From: Clostridia bacterium
Lineage (GTDB): Bacteria; Bacillota; Clostridia; Christensenellales; Pumilibacteraceae
Assembly: GCA_022793815.1 (NCBI GenBank)
Contig: JAAWDP010000021.1
Span: 1 to 64,000 of the forward strand
Length of the DNA stretch: 64,000 nucleotides
Direction: 5' to 3'
The position numbers and the translations under genes are program-made. How positions within the stretch are numbered: position 1 is the first letter of the stretch; every line of letters starts with the position of its first letter. This document shows positions 26,060 to 34,831 of this stretch, piece after piece. Under the pieces are notes generated by a model. That model saw only the letters and a program-made list of their open reading frames with translations. It ran no database searches and was not told the origin of the DNA.

Positions 26060-26994
26060 ACAGGCATTCCGTCCGTCACCGCTTTTAAAAGCTTGTCTAC
26101 AACGTCTTCATATTTCCCGCTGACGACACATCCTGCGGCAAGCGTGTGTCCGCCTCCGCCGAAAGTCGCCGCGGCTGCCGCGACATCGATTTTCTTTGAA
26201 CGGAAACTGACTTTGAAATGCGGACGCATCTGTTCGGTCAAACATATCCCCACTTCCACGCAACCTATTTTCATTGCGTAGTCTATCAGTCCCTCGGTAT
26301 CGGCCATACAGCACCCCGTAGACTGCAAGTCCTCTTGTCTGACCGTTATTACGCAAATTTTATTATTGCAAAAAAAGCGCATCGATTCAATGGCTTTTGC
26401 CGTTAATTTGATTTTATTTACGGTATCGGTTTTGTATATCGAAGTAGCCAAAGCATAAGGATTTGCACCGAGTGAAACCAAATCGGAAGCCGCTTTAAAA
26501 ACTTCCGCAGTTGTGTTGGAATGCATGAAATGCCCCGTGTCTGTCGAAAGACCGACAAACAACAAAGATGCAACGGTTTCGTCGATTATACGAGTATCCT
26601 TTAATAATCCGTATATTATTTCGCACGTACTTGACAGAGGCAAAACAATATTATGCTTTGCGTACTTATTGTTGGTTTTGTGGTGGTCGATATTGAAAGT
26701 ATTTTGTACGGACTTCAAATATCCGTTATACTTACCCATACGGTAAATGTCGGCACAATCCACGGTAATCAACAAATCGTAATCTTTGAAACGCTTGTCA
26801 TTCAATCTCTCGAATCCGGGCATGAACGCATATTGAGCGGGATTATCGGAATCGCACAAAAAATCCGCACTTTTACCCATTATATCGCACACGCGGCATA
26901 ATGCAAGACCGGAGCCTATACAGTCGCCGTCCGGTCTTTGATGCCCTACAATAAGCACATTCTTACTGCTTTGTAATGCTTCAATTATTGTCAT
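26056..26994 (-). CDS. nrnA: Bifunctional oligoribonuclease/PAP phosphatase NrnA (DHH family)
   Basis: Degrades nanoRNAs and dephosphorylates pAp. The 312 residues contain the DHH motifs GHQRPDGDCIGSGLAL, TVDCADIYRMG, NIDHHKTN and the C-terminal DHHA1 element with GGGGHTLAAGC. Residue pattern and length fit NrnA. It overlaps rbfA and truB by several nucleotides; the Shine-Dalgarno site is weak, so coupling is likely. Confidence 0.93.
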   Translation of the reverse strand: MTIIEALQSSKNVLIVGHQRPDGDCIGSGLALCRVCDIMGKSADFLCDSDNPAQYAFMPGFERLNDKRFKDYDLLITVDCADIYRMGKYNGYLKSVQNTFNIDHHKTNNKYAKHNIVLPLSSTCEIIYGLLKDTRIIDETVASLLFVGLSTDTGHFMHSNTTAEVFKAASDLVSLGANPYALATSIYKTDTVNKIKLTAKAIESMRFFCNNKICVITVRQEDLQSTGCCMADTEGLIDYAMKIGCVEVGICLTEQMRPHFKVSFRSKKIDVAAAAATFGGGGHTLAAGCVVSGKYEDVVDKLLKAVTDGMPV

Positions 26995-27337
26995 GCTCTT
27001 TTATTTCCCGTATTAGCGAATCAATTCTCTGACCGTAATCACCCGTTGTGTCTTCTTCGAAAGTTATTTGAGGCACACATCTCAAATGCTTCAATTCCAG
27101 ACTTAATTCATGGCGGATAAATCCTTCACATTGTACCAATGCTTCGAAAGTGGAACGCACTTTGTCTTTTTGCCCGTAAATACTGACAAAAACTTTTGCG
27201 GTTTTCAAATCCCTGGCAGCGCTGACTCGCGTAATGCTCACCATTTCGCTTACTCGCGGGTCCTTAACTTTATCTCGTATAATAACTGTAAGACATTTTG
27301 CTATTTCGCTGTTAATACGCTCGATACGGTAATTCAT
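26981..27337 (-). CDS. rbfA: Ribosome-binding factor A
   Basis: A 118-residue KH-type factor for maturation of the 30S subunit. The start RIERINSEIAKCLTVIIRD, VSITRVSAARDLKTAKVFVS and the LKHLRCVPQITFEED segment match RbfA. A GAGGT site precedes the ATG. It follows infB by 10 nt. Confidence 0.96.
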   Translation of the reverse strand: MNYRIERINSEIAKCLTVIIRDKVKDPRVSEMVSITRVSAARDLKTAKVFVSIYGQKDKVRSTFEALVQCEGFIRHELSLELKHLRCVPQITFEEDTTGDYGQRIDSLIREIKEHDNN

Positions 27338-27347
27338 TTAAACCTCA

Positions 27348-29837
27348 CTACGCCTTGATTTGCTCCAATTCGTATGCTTCGATTTCGTCGTTTTCGACAT
27401 AATCGTTGAAATCGGCAATATTTATACCGCACTCGTAGCCTTTTGCGACTTCTTTTGCATCGTCTTTAAATCTTTTCAATGTAGCCAAGACGCCGTCGAA
27501 TATAACTTCGCCGTTACGGTAAATACGCGCCTTTGCGTTTCTCACCATCTTGCCGTTGAGAACAAAGCTTCCTGCGACCATACCGACGCCCGTGATTTTG
27601 AAAATATTCCTTACCTGTGCGCGTCCGAGTATGACTTCTCTGTATTTAGGTTCTTCAAGACCCTTTATAGCCCTCTCTATGTCCTCAATTGCCTCATAAA
27701 TGATTTTATAAAGACGAATATCAATTCCCTTACTTTCGGCAAGTGCTTTCGATTCGGAATCCGGACGAACATTAAAGCCCACAACAAGCGCATTGGAAAC
27801 TTCGGCAAGCATCAAATCCGACTTGTTGATTGCACCAACGCCTCCGTGAATGACTCTGACATGGACTTCTTCCGTATCGAGCTTGAGCAGTGAAGACTTG
27901 ATTGCCTCTACGGAACCTTGCACATCGGCTTTTATAATAACATTGAATTCTTTGAACTTGCTTTCATCGAACTTATTCATGAAGCTTTCGATATCGACTT
28001 TCTGTCCTTCGTTAAGCTTCTCGTTCTGTAATTTCGTCTTTCTCTCTTCCGCGACTTCTTTTGCCATCTTCTCGTCGTTGACGGCAAACAGCATATCTCC
28101 TACGGAAGGCACATCTGCAAGACCGAGCACTGACACGGACATGGAGGGGTCTGCTTCTTTGACGTTTCGCCCCTTATCGTCCACCATCGCTCTGACTTTG
28201 CCGTATGAAGTGCCGCAAACGACATAATCACCTACTTTCAAAGTGCCGTTGGTCACAATGATATTTGCGATAGGTCCTTTACCCTTATCGAGTTTAGACT
28301 CTATAACGCTGCATTTTGCTTTACGTTTGGGGTTTGCGCGGAAATTATAATATTCGGCTACAAACAATATGTTTTCAAGCAATTTGTCGATACCCTGTCC
28401 CGTCTTTGCGGAAATAGGCACCATCATTGTGTCGCCGCCCCATTCTTCACATACAAGTCCGTATTTGGTAAGTTCTTGTTTGACTTCTTCGGGTTTTGCT
28501 CCGGGTTTGTCTATTTTGTTGATTGCCACTATAATGGGAACTTTCGCACTTTGAGCGTGGTTTATCGCTTCTATCGTCTGAGGCATTACACCGTCGTCGG
28601 CGGCAACAATAAGCACCGCAATATCGGTTACCGCAGCACCGCGGACACGCATTGCCGTAAATGCCTCGTGTCCCGGAGTATCGAGGAAAGTTATTTTTTC
28701 GTTTTTAACCGTAACGGAATAAGCGCCTATATGTTGCGTAATTCCGCCGGCCTCTCCGCTTGCCACAGACGTTTTTCTTATGGCATCCAACAAAGAAGTC
28801 TTACCGTGGTCAACGTGTCCCATAACGGTAATAATGGGCGGACGTTTGACAAGGTCCTCTTCGTTATCGGGCTCTTCGTGGAATTCTTCCAACTGTTCTT
28901 CTTTGGATTTATCCAGTTTGAGTTCCAGTTTGACTCCAAGCTCGTTTGCGACCAGTTCCATCGTGGGGAAATCCACAACACTGTTGATGTTGGTGTTGAT
29001 TCCGAGGAAAAGCAATTGTTTAATGATTTCCTGCGCAGTCTTTCCGATTTTTTCGCTGAGAATTTTTACCGTAAGATTTTCGGTCGTAATTACTGCTTTT
29101 TCTATCTTTACGGGCGTGAACACGATAGGCTCTTTGGGCTTTTTGTTCTTTAACTTGCGGGTCCCCATACGCTCTTCGTCGACTTCCTGCATAATAAAGC
29201 CTTTGCGAATCAGCGTACGCTTACTCATGGTCTTCTTATCGTCGGAAGACTTAACATATTCTTTCTTTTTTACATCGAAGCTACGTTTGTTTGCGGGAGG
29301 CAAATCGATTTTCGAAACAGGCTTATTGGATACCCCTCCGAGCGGTCGCGGAGTTCTGTTAAATCCGTCCTGCCTGGGAGTACGCTGTACACTGCGGTTT
29401 TGCGACGGCTCTTTATTAGGCGCGGGAGTAATAACTCCGCGGATATAACTGGGAACCTTTGGTGCAGGCTTCTTCTCCGGCGTAAAGGTTTTCGAGCGGG
29501 ACACAATCATATTGTCGGCAGGTTTGTCTGCTTTGGCAGCAGGTTTGACATCTTCCTTGACGGCGGGTTCTGCAACAAGCGATTCCGTCACGGTTTCCGA
29601 AACAGCAACCTGCGGACGTTTGGCAGCATTTTTTGCGTCCTCTTCTTGCTTTATTCTGTTGACTTCTTCCTGCTCTTTTTTCATAAGCTCGCTTAAAAGA
29701 GCGTCGACCTGTTTACGACACTCCCTCAATTGCGCCTGTTCGGTAAGCTCGGAAGACTGATGCATCAATTGAAACAAAGCTTTAATATTCGCATACCTTA
29801 CTGTTTCCGTTGTACGGTTCGTCTGAGTGTTAGACAA
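27348..29837 (-). CDS. infB: Translation initiation factor IF-2
   Basis: GTPase that places initiator tRNA on the 30S subunit. The 829 residues comprise a long charged N-terminal region (about 1-230) rich in Lys, Pro and Ala, an IF2N module, and the G domain with [23 protein letters not shown] and AINKIDKP, followed by domains II, III and the C-terminal tRNA-binding domain. It starts with TTG at 29837, with GGAGG 8 nt upstream. The next gene upstream is ylxQ. Confidence 0.98.
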   Translation of the reverse strand: MSNTQTNRTTETVRYANIKALFQLMHQSSELTEQAQLRECRKQVDALLSELMKKEQEEVNRIKQEEDAKNAAKRPQVAVSETVTESLVAEPAVKEDVKPAAKADKPADNMIVSRSKTFTPEKKPAPKVPSYIRGVITPAPNKEPSQNRSVQRTPRQDGFNRTPRPLGGVSNKPVSKIDLPPANKRSFDVKKKEYVKSSDDKKTMSKRTLIRKGFIMQEVDEERMGTRKLKNKKPKEPIVFTPVKIEKAVITTENLTVKILSEKIGKTAQEIIKQLLFLGINTNINSVVDFPTMELVANELGVKLELKLDKSKEEQLEEFHEEPDNEEDLVKRPPIITVMGHVDHGKTSLLDAIRKTSVASGEAGGITQHIGAYSVTVKNEKITFLDTPGHEAFTAMRVRGAAVTDIAVLIVAADDGVMPQTIEAINHAQSAKVPIIVAINKIDKPGAKPEEVKQELTKYGLVCEEWGGDTMMVPISAKTGQGIDKLLENILFVAEYYNFRANPKRKAKCSVIESKLDKGKGPIANIIVTNGTLKVGDYVVCGTSYGKVRAMVDDKGRNVKEADPSMSVSVLGLADVPSVGDMLFAVNDEKMAKEVAEERKTKLQNEKLNEGQKVDIESFMNKFDESKFKEFNVIIKADVQGSVEAIKSSLLKLDTEEVHVRVIHGGVGAINKSDLMLAEVSNALVVGFNVRPDSESKALAESKGIDIRLYKIIYEAIEDIERAIKGLEEPKYREVILGRAQVRNIFKITGVGMVAGSFVLNGKMVRNAKARIYRNGEVIFDGVLATLKRFKDDAKEVAKGYECGINIADFNDYVENDEIEAYELEQIKA

Positions 29838-30161
29838 CTATTTTACCTCCGAAGTCAAAACTTCATAATTTCCGTTAATATATTGCATAATTGCCTGCGA
29901 CATCTGTTTATCGGTTATCGCAATAACTTTGCAATTTTCTTTGTGAATTGCCTCTTCCAAAAGTTTGTTTTTGAATCTTATCATAGGCAACCTTTTGTTT
30001 TGAGCATAATCCTTTAAATGATTCAACGAGCGCTCCGATAAGGAATTGCATGCGACAATCAAAAAACGCTTTTTGTGCATTGTCTCGATATTGTCTATAC
30101 CGTATATAATCTTACCTGCTTTTACGGCAAATCCTATAAGCGACTCAATTTTGTCCGTCAC
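29838..30161 (-). CDS. ylxQ: L7Ae-family RNA-binding protein YlxQ
   Basis: A 107-residue L7Ae/L30e-like protein, found between ylxR and infB in Firmicutes; members bind kink-turn RNA or the ribosome. It has KIESLIGFAVKAGKIIYGIDNI and LIVACNSLSERSLNHL. I choose GTG at 30161 because GGAGG lies 9 nt before it and it fits the family N-terminus; ATG codons at 30185 and 30209 would add up to 16 residues that lie inside ylxR. The end overlaps nothing, stopping directly before infB. Confidence 0.86.
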   Translation of the reverse strand: MTDKIESLIGFAVKAGKIIYGIDNIETMHKKRFLIVACNSLSERSLNHLKDYAQNKRLPMIRFKNKLLEEAIHKENCKVIAITDKQMSQAIMQYINGNYEVLTSEVK

Positions 30162-30423
30162 GGGCAAATTCCTCCGCAAGTTTGTCATATACCTCGCACG
30201 GTATTTCACATTTGAAATTTCGGTTCAAAAGACGATTCTTGACACACTTTTTCATGCACTCGATGTTATCGCACAAGTATGCGCCTCTGCCGCTTTTTTT
30301 GCCCGTCTTATCTATGGAAAACTTATTGTCCACGTCACGAACGATTCTGATTAGCGTGCTTTTTTCTTTCATTTCACGACAGGCTATGCACATGCGCAAA
30401 GGAATCTTCTTTTCTTTCGACAT
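30145..30423 (-). CDS. ylxR: YlxR family RNA-binding protein (DUF448)
   Basis: A 92-residue DUF448 protein with the signature RMCIACREMKEKSTLIRIVR and KSGRGAYLC. Known YlxR proteins bind RNA and have been linked to RNase P control or to nucleoid-wide gene regulation. It starts at the base after the nusA stop and overlaps the ylxQ start. Confidence 0.93.
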   Translation of the reverse strand: MSKEKKIPLRMCIACREMKEKSTLIRIVRDVDNKFSIDKTGKKSGRGAYLCDNIECMKKCVKNRLLNRNFKCEIPCEVYDKLAEEFARDGQN

Positions 30424-31596
30424 TTATTCCAAATCTCCGAGGTCCTCGTCAAACACGCTGTCGTCTATAATATCGGTTTCTTCCTCGATATCTTCGCTCA
30501 TGTCGGAATTTTCCTCCGCGCGTTTGCTTTCGACAAACTGCGAATACGGTCTGACGTCTATCTTCCAGCCCGTAAGACGTGCAGCCAATCTGGCATTTTG
30601 ACCGTCGCGTCCGATTGCAAGAGACAATTTGTCGTCATCGACAACTACTCTGGCTATCTTTTCTTCATCGCTTACTTCCACCGCAATGACTTGCGCGGGA
30701 CTGAGCGAACGCGCGATAAATTCCAAAACATCGGGACACCATTCGATTATATCGATTTTTTCGCCGCCGAGTTCGTTTACTATGGCATTGACACGCATAC
30801 CGCGGTTACCAACGCAAGAACCCACCGCATCGACATTCTTTTCTTCGGTATACACAGCCATTTTTGTCCTGTAACCCGCTTCGCGAACAATGGATTTAAT
30901 GGTAACGACTTGACTTGCAACTTCGGGAACTTCAATTTCGAAAAGCTTGCGTACGAAGCCGGCAACCGTCCGCGAAACCAAAACCTGCGGTCCTCTCGGT
31001 CCGGTGCGTATTTTTTTCACAAATACCTTTATTTTATCTCCGATATTGAATCTGTCACCCGGGGCTTGGTCTTGGGGCATCATCAAAGCTTCAAGCTTAT
31101 TAATCTCCACATAGACATTCGAACCTTCTTTGACAGGGTCGATTCTTCTGACAATACCAGTTACAAGGTCGCCTTCTTTTTGCGCAAGCTCGGTATATGC
31201 CATTTCGCCTTCGACTTCGCGGAGCTTTTGCATAATAACCTGTTTGGCTGTTTGCGCCGCTATACGCCCGAATTCTTTGGAAGAAATCTCCTCGCATACA
31301 CGGTCGCCGACCTTATATTTTTTACTGATATAGCGAGCATCTTCCAAGCTGATTTGCGTGTCCTTGTCTTCTACCGTTTCGACAACGGTCTGATACGCGA
31401 TTATTTTAATCTTGTTCGACTCGGGAAACAATCTTACTTCAATCGCTTTTGCCGTACCCGTATGTTTCTTATACGCTATAACAAGCGCAGTCTGCAATGC
31501 GTCTATGAACACATCTTTCGATATGCGCTTTTCCCGCTCCAATTCATCCAATGCCAAGAAAAAATCTTTTTTGACAATTTCTTTCTTTGCAGCCAT
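30424..31596 (-). CDS. nusA: Transcription elongation factor NusA
   Basis: Pausing, termination and antitermination factor of RNA polymerase. The 390 residues have the N-terminal RNAP-binding domain (about 1-130), an S1 domain (DLVTGIVRRIDPV), and two KH domains with VGNRGMRVNAIVNELGGEKIDIIEW and AIGRDGQNARLAARLTGWKID-type motifs. It ends with an acidic tail (residues about 365-390), as in many Clostridia. GGAGG precedes the ATG. It follows rimP by 25 nt. Confidence 0.98.
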   Translation of the reverse strand: MAAKKEIVKKDFFLALDELEREKRISKDVFIDALQTALVIAYKKHTGTAKAIEVRLFPESNKIKIIAYQTVVETVEDKDTQISLEDARYISKKYKVGDRVCEEISSKEFGRIAAQTAKQVIMQKLREVEGEMAYTELAQKEGDLVTGIVRRIDPVKEGSNVYVEINKLEALMMPQDQAPGDRFNIGDKIKVFVKKIRTGPRGPQVLVSRTVAGFVRKLFEIEVPEVASQVVTIKSIVREAGYRTKMAVYTEEKNVDAVGSCVGNRGMRVNAIVNELGGEKIDIIEWCPDVLEFIARSLSPAQVIAVEVSDEEKIARVVVDDDKLSLAIGRDGQNARLAARLTGWKIDVRPYSQFVESKRAEENSDMSEDIEEETDIIDDSVFDEDLGDLE

Positions 31597-31621
31597 TTAA
31601 AGTTGTCCTCCAAACATTATC

Positions 31622-32083
31622 TTATTCAAATCTGACTAACGGTCGCACCAATGCAACTCGCGTCATTTCAAGCTTGATTTCACCGTTTTCGGTTTCAATC
31701 GTGACCGTACTATCTGTTTTTTCTTTTAATACGCCCTCGTAATTTTTTTTACCCATGAGCGGAGCATAAAGTTTTACTTCCACTTCACGACCGTAATTGC
31801 GTTCGAAATCACGCTGTTTTTTAAATGGTCTATCCAATCCCGGTGACGAAATATTCAAAATATACGTTCCGTCTATCGGGTCTGCTTCGTCAAGTATCGG
31901 GTTTACGGCATTATGCACGGTTTCGCAATCGTCCAATGAAACTCCTTTTTCGATATCGATGAACACTGTCAAATTCATTTGACCGTATTGCTTCTTGTAT
32001 TCGATGTCGACTATTTCATATCCGAGTCTCTCTATCGTATCCCGAATCAACGAATCGACTTTTTCGACAATTCTGTCAGCCAT
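31622..32083 (-). CDS. rimP: Ribosome maturation factor RimP
   Basis: A 153-residue factor for 30S assembly. The motifs YEIVDIEYKKQYGQMNLTV, GVSLDDCETVH, YILNISSPGLDRPF and the C-terminal SH3-like domain with YEGVLKE and EMTRVALVRP are typical. GGGGAGGT precedes the ATG. It heads the nusA-infB operon, behind its own promoter and a leader hairpin. Confidence 0.96.
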   Translation of the reverse strand: MADRIVEKVDSLIRDTIERLGYEIVDIEYKKQYGQMNLTVFIDIEKGVSLDDCETVHNAVNPILDEADPIDGTYILNISSPGLDRPFKKQRDFERNYGREVEVKLYAPLMGKKNYEGVLKEKTDSTVTIETENGEIKLEMTRVALVRPLVRFE

Positions 32084-32101
32084 ATACCTCCCCGATAAAC
32101 T

Positions 32102-32131
32102 TTGAGAGCGGACCGTTCAGCCCACTCCCAA
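32102..32131 (-). promoter_or_regulatory. Stable hairpin in the rimP 5' leader
   Basis: In minus-strand RNA UUGGGAGUGG (32122-32131) pairs with CCGCUCUCAA (32102-32111): 10 bp with two wobbles, extendable inwards, around a short GCTGAACGGT loop. It lies about 20 nt before the rimP ribosome site in a leader of about 65 nt. No T-run follows, so it is not a terminator. It may control RNA stability or bind a protein. Confidence 0.55.
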
Positions 32132-32154
32132 GTCTACCTTATTCAACTATCGTA

Positions 32155-32183
32155 AGTATAACACTTTTACACAAAAAAATCAA
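32155..32183 (-). promoter_or_regulatory. Sigma-A promoter of the rimP-nusA-infB operon
   Basis: A -35 TTGATT (32178-32183), a 17-nt spacer and a -10 TATACT (32155-32160). The predicted start is near 32148. The -35 box is made of the last bases of the upstream terminator stem and its T-run. Confidence 0.75.
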
Positions 32184-32202
32184 GCATTTTTACTTGACTT
32201 TT
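32172..32202 (-). terminator. Terminator of the frr-to-polC' operon
   Basis: The stem AAAAGUCAAG (32193-32202)/CUUGAUUUUU (32175-32184), 10 bp with one G-U and a loop of 8 nt, runs into a T-run on the minus strand. It lies 25 nt past the stop of the PolC-like gene and overlaps the rimP promoter. Confidence 0.78.
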
Positions 32203-32227
32203 CAGCATAGACATAATTTTTCGAAGG

Positions 32228-33790
32228 TCATTGCGCATTATCCATAAGTTCCGCCAAGCGTATAAAGACTTCTGCTGTCGCCAAAGCATCATATATGCCG
32301 CGGTGAGCGCTCTGATTGACTATATTGAAATAGCGCGTCAAGTTTGCCAATTTGTATTTTTTCAAATCGGGTATAAATTTTCTTCCCAAAACAACGGTAT
32401 CTTCCATTTCGTTTTCAAAGTAGATATTCTGTCTTGCACCGTTTACCGATATAAAACCGTAGTCGAATTGTACGTTCTGTCCTACTAAAATAGTTCCGTC
32501 GGAATACTTATAAAAATCAGGCAACACATCCTCTATCGAGGGCTGTCCCATTACATCGCTGTCACGTATACCAGTCAAATCCGTAATTTTTTCGGGTATC
32601 GGCATTTTCGGGTCTATGTATGTGTTAAAAGTATCGACAAACTTGCCGTCCACTATGCGAACCGCGCCGATTTCTATTATTCGGTCGCTTTCGGGTTTGA
32701 ATCCTGTCGTTTCCAAGTCGAAAACACAAAATGTTTTACCGCGCAAATAAGGTGTGGGCTCTTTGACTACATCAAAAAGAGTTGTTTGCTGCAATGAAAC
32801 ATAAGGCTGCGGGAAAACGGTGTGATAAACATCATCGACTTTACGCACAATTCTGTTGATTTTGAAATCGGCAGGAAGGGTACAGAAAGAAATATCATTA
32901 GGCCAAAAAGTAAAGCTACCGTGCCTCATTTGATCCTCGGTTATTTTTCCCCGTCCTACGATACTTTTTCCGTCTTTCAAAAGCGTTATCTGATTTTCTG
33001 TTTTCTTATTCGGAAAATACAGACATGAAATAGATTTGTCTGTCGGGTCTGTTATAGTAAATTTATAAAACTTCCTATTGGGATTATCTTTTTTGGCACA
33101 CTCTCGCAGCCCCGAAATAACTCCGCAAAGAACCGTACGGTCCGTTTCACCGATGACATCTTCTATGTAAGCCGCTTTTTCGTATATTATTTTTCCGATA
33201 AATTCTTCGACGTTTTGAGGCTGTATCACTCTGCCCGCATTCAGGTTTTCCAACGTAAACCTATTTTTTTCCTCTTCCAATTCGCGCTCGAAATCTTCGA
33301 TATCGTCATCTTCATCCGTATATTTTTCAAAACCGAAATCGATATTTTCGCAATACATATTTTTTATATGCTCTTCGATTTTCCGTCCCGCGCTTTTTTT
33401 ATTGCAATAATCGCAGAGAGCGTCATTCATCCGAAATACGATTCTAATTCCCTTTTCATCGGCATGTGTCAAAATATCTTTTTCCGTGAGCATTGTAGCA
33501 AGCATGGGAAACTGCTTGATAAATGCCATTACATCAAGCAAAAAAAACTCTCTGTCGAAATGACTTTTCACGAATTTGATATCTATATTGTCTATATCGC
33601 CGTCAAACGCCAGTTTAACTCCCATTTTTATATCGTCGACAGCGGCAAAAACATCCTGTTCTTTCTCTTCGGGGTAAGCAAACGTAAGCGATAAAAGTAA
33701 CTCGTCGATAACAAATTCGGCGTTTTGCAGTTTCAAAAAATCGTATCTGCCGTCTGTTACTTCTCTGAATTTTTCAATGAACGTCTGCAA
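32228..33790 (-). CDS. Shortened PolC: N-terminal, OB and DEDDh exonuclease domains, no polymerase
   Basis: The 520-residue protein sits where Firmicutes carry polC (ispG before, rimP after) but is about a third of PolC length (about 1,430). Residues 1-200 resemble the weakly conserved PolC N-terminal domain, with an acidic stretch near 150-170. Residues about 218-310 form an OB fold (VLCGVISGLRE, FYKFTITDPTDKSISC). Residues 349-520 are a DEDDh exonuclease with FDLETTG (D358, E360), NVQFD (D443), AHRGIYD (H496, D501), so all catalytic residues are present. The PHP domain, whose LHLHS motif lies between OB and exonuclease in PolC, is missing, as is everything after the exonuclease. A stop and a terminator follow directly. 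It starts at TTG 33790 with AGGAG 6 nt upstream. It may be a stand-alone proofreader or a remnant. Confidence 0.88.
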   Translation of the reverse strand: MQTFIEKFREVTDGRYDFLKLQNAEFVIDELLLSLTFAYPEEKEQDVFAAVDDIKMGVKLAFDGDIDNIDIKFVKSHFDREFFLLDVMAFIKQFPMLATMLTEKDILTHADEKGIRIVFRMNDALCDYCNKKSAGRKIEEHIKNMYCENIDFGFEKYTDEDDDIEDFERELEEEKNRFTLENLNAGRVIQPQNVEEFIGKIIYEKAAYIEDVIGETDRTVLCGVISGLRECAKKDNPNRKFYKFTITDPTDKSISCLYFPNKKTENQITLLKDGKSIVGRGKITEDQMRHGSFTFWPNDISFCTLPADFKINRIVRKVDDVYHTVFPQPYVSLQQTTLFDVVKEPTPYLRGKTFCVFDLETTGFKPESDRIIEIGAVRIVDGKFVDTFNTYIDPKMPIPEKITDLTGIRDSDVMGQPSIEDVLPDFYKYSDGTILVGQNVQFDYGFISVNGARQNIYFENEMEDTVVLGRKFIPDLKKYKLANLTRYFNIVNQSAHRGIYDALATAEVFIRLAELMDNAQ

Positions 33791-34823
33791 TGATTTCTCC
33801 TACCATTCTTTTGAATACTTTTTCCGCCTCGTCATAAGGCAACGTATGTACCACTTTTCCTTTTTCGAAAATTGCTGCTTTATCGCCGCCTCCCGCAATT
33901 CCCAAATCGGCGTCCTTCGCCTCCCCCGGTCCGTTTACTATGCACCCCATTATAGCCAATTTCAAACGTTTTTTTACCGCCTTTGTCATTTCCGATATTT
34001 CGGAAACCAGTCTGCTCATATCGTAATGACAGCGCGAGCAAGTCGGACAGGAAACGACCTCGCAATAATCTTTTAAATTCAGCGCTTTCAAAATATCCGA
34101 GGCGGCATAAATCTCATTAACGGGATTACCCGTCAACGACACTCTGACCGTATCGCCTATTCCGTCCAAAAGCAGCGCACCTATTCCTATTGCGGATTTT
34201 ACGTTTCCCATACCGAGTCCGCCCGACTCGGTCACGCCGACATGCAAAGGATAATCACATGATTTATCCAGCAATCGATAGGTATCCACCATTGTTTTTA
34301 CGGAAGACGACTTTGCCGAAACAACTATATTGTAAAAACCGAAACTTTCCAAAAGTTTCACGCCGCTTAATGCACTTTCGCTCAAAGCGCGAGAACCGAC
34401 TCCGTACTTTCGTTCAATCTCTTTTTCAATCGAACCGCTGTTTACGCCGACTCTTATTGCGGTATCGTTAGCCCTGCATGCATCCGCTACGGCTTTTACT
34501 TTCTCTCTTCCGCCTATGTTTCCAGGATTTATTCTGACCTTGTGAAATCCGATTTCACTGCATTTGACCGCCAATCGGTAATCGAATTGGATGTCGGCAA
34601 CAAACGGTGTTTCCGAATACTTTTCAATCAATTTACGAGAACAAACCAAACCGTTTTCATCGGTAACGGCAAGACGTATAATATCGCAACCCGCATTCTT
34701 CAATTCGTCGATTTGCTTGACACAAGCATTGAAATCAGATGAATTGCAGTTAAGCATCGACTGAATGCTTATCGGATTGCCTCCTCCTATAATCGTATTT
34801 CCTACGTAAACGGATTTTTTCAT
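33774..34823 (-). CDS. ispG: 4-hydroxy-3-methylbut-2-enyl diphosphate synthase
   Basis: Fe-S enzyme of the MEP pathway, converting MEcPP to HMBPP. The 349 residues show the barrel start (GGNPISIQSML, RLAVTD), VRINPGNIGG, GVNSGSIE, and the cluster region CPTCSRCHYD with a third Cys in GCIVNGPGEAKDADLGIAGG, here split as CIVNGPGEA. The end overlaps the PolC-like start by 17 nt. It follows rseP by 8 nt. Confidence 0.97.
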   Translation of the reverse strand: MKKSVYVGNTIIGGGNPISIQSMLNCNSSDFNACVKQIDELKNAGCDIIRLAVTDENGLVCSRKLIEKYSETPFVADIQFDYRLAVKCSEIGFHKVRINPGNIGGREKVKAVADACRANDTAIRVGVNSGSIEKEIERKYGVGSRALSESALSGVKLLESFGFYNIVVSAKSSSVKTMVDTYRLLDKSCDYPLHVGVTESGGLGMGNVKSAIGIGALLLDGIGDTVRVSLTGNPVNEIYAASDILKALNLKDYCEVVSCPTCSRCHYDMSRLVSEISEMTKAVKKRLKLAIMGCIVNGPGEAKDADLGIAGGGDKAAIFEKGKVVHTLPYDEAEKVFKRMVGEIIADVH

Positions 34824-34831
34824 AATCTCTC

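Noticed and set aside
30598..31635. A 345-codon plus-strand open frame
   Set aside because: Opposite nusA; no start signal and no domain.
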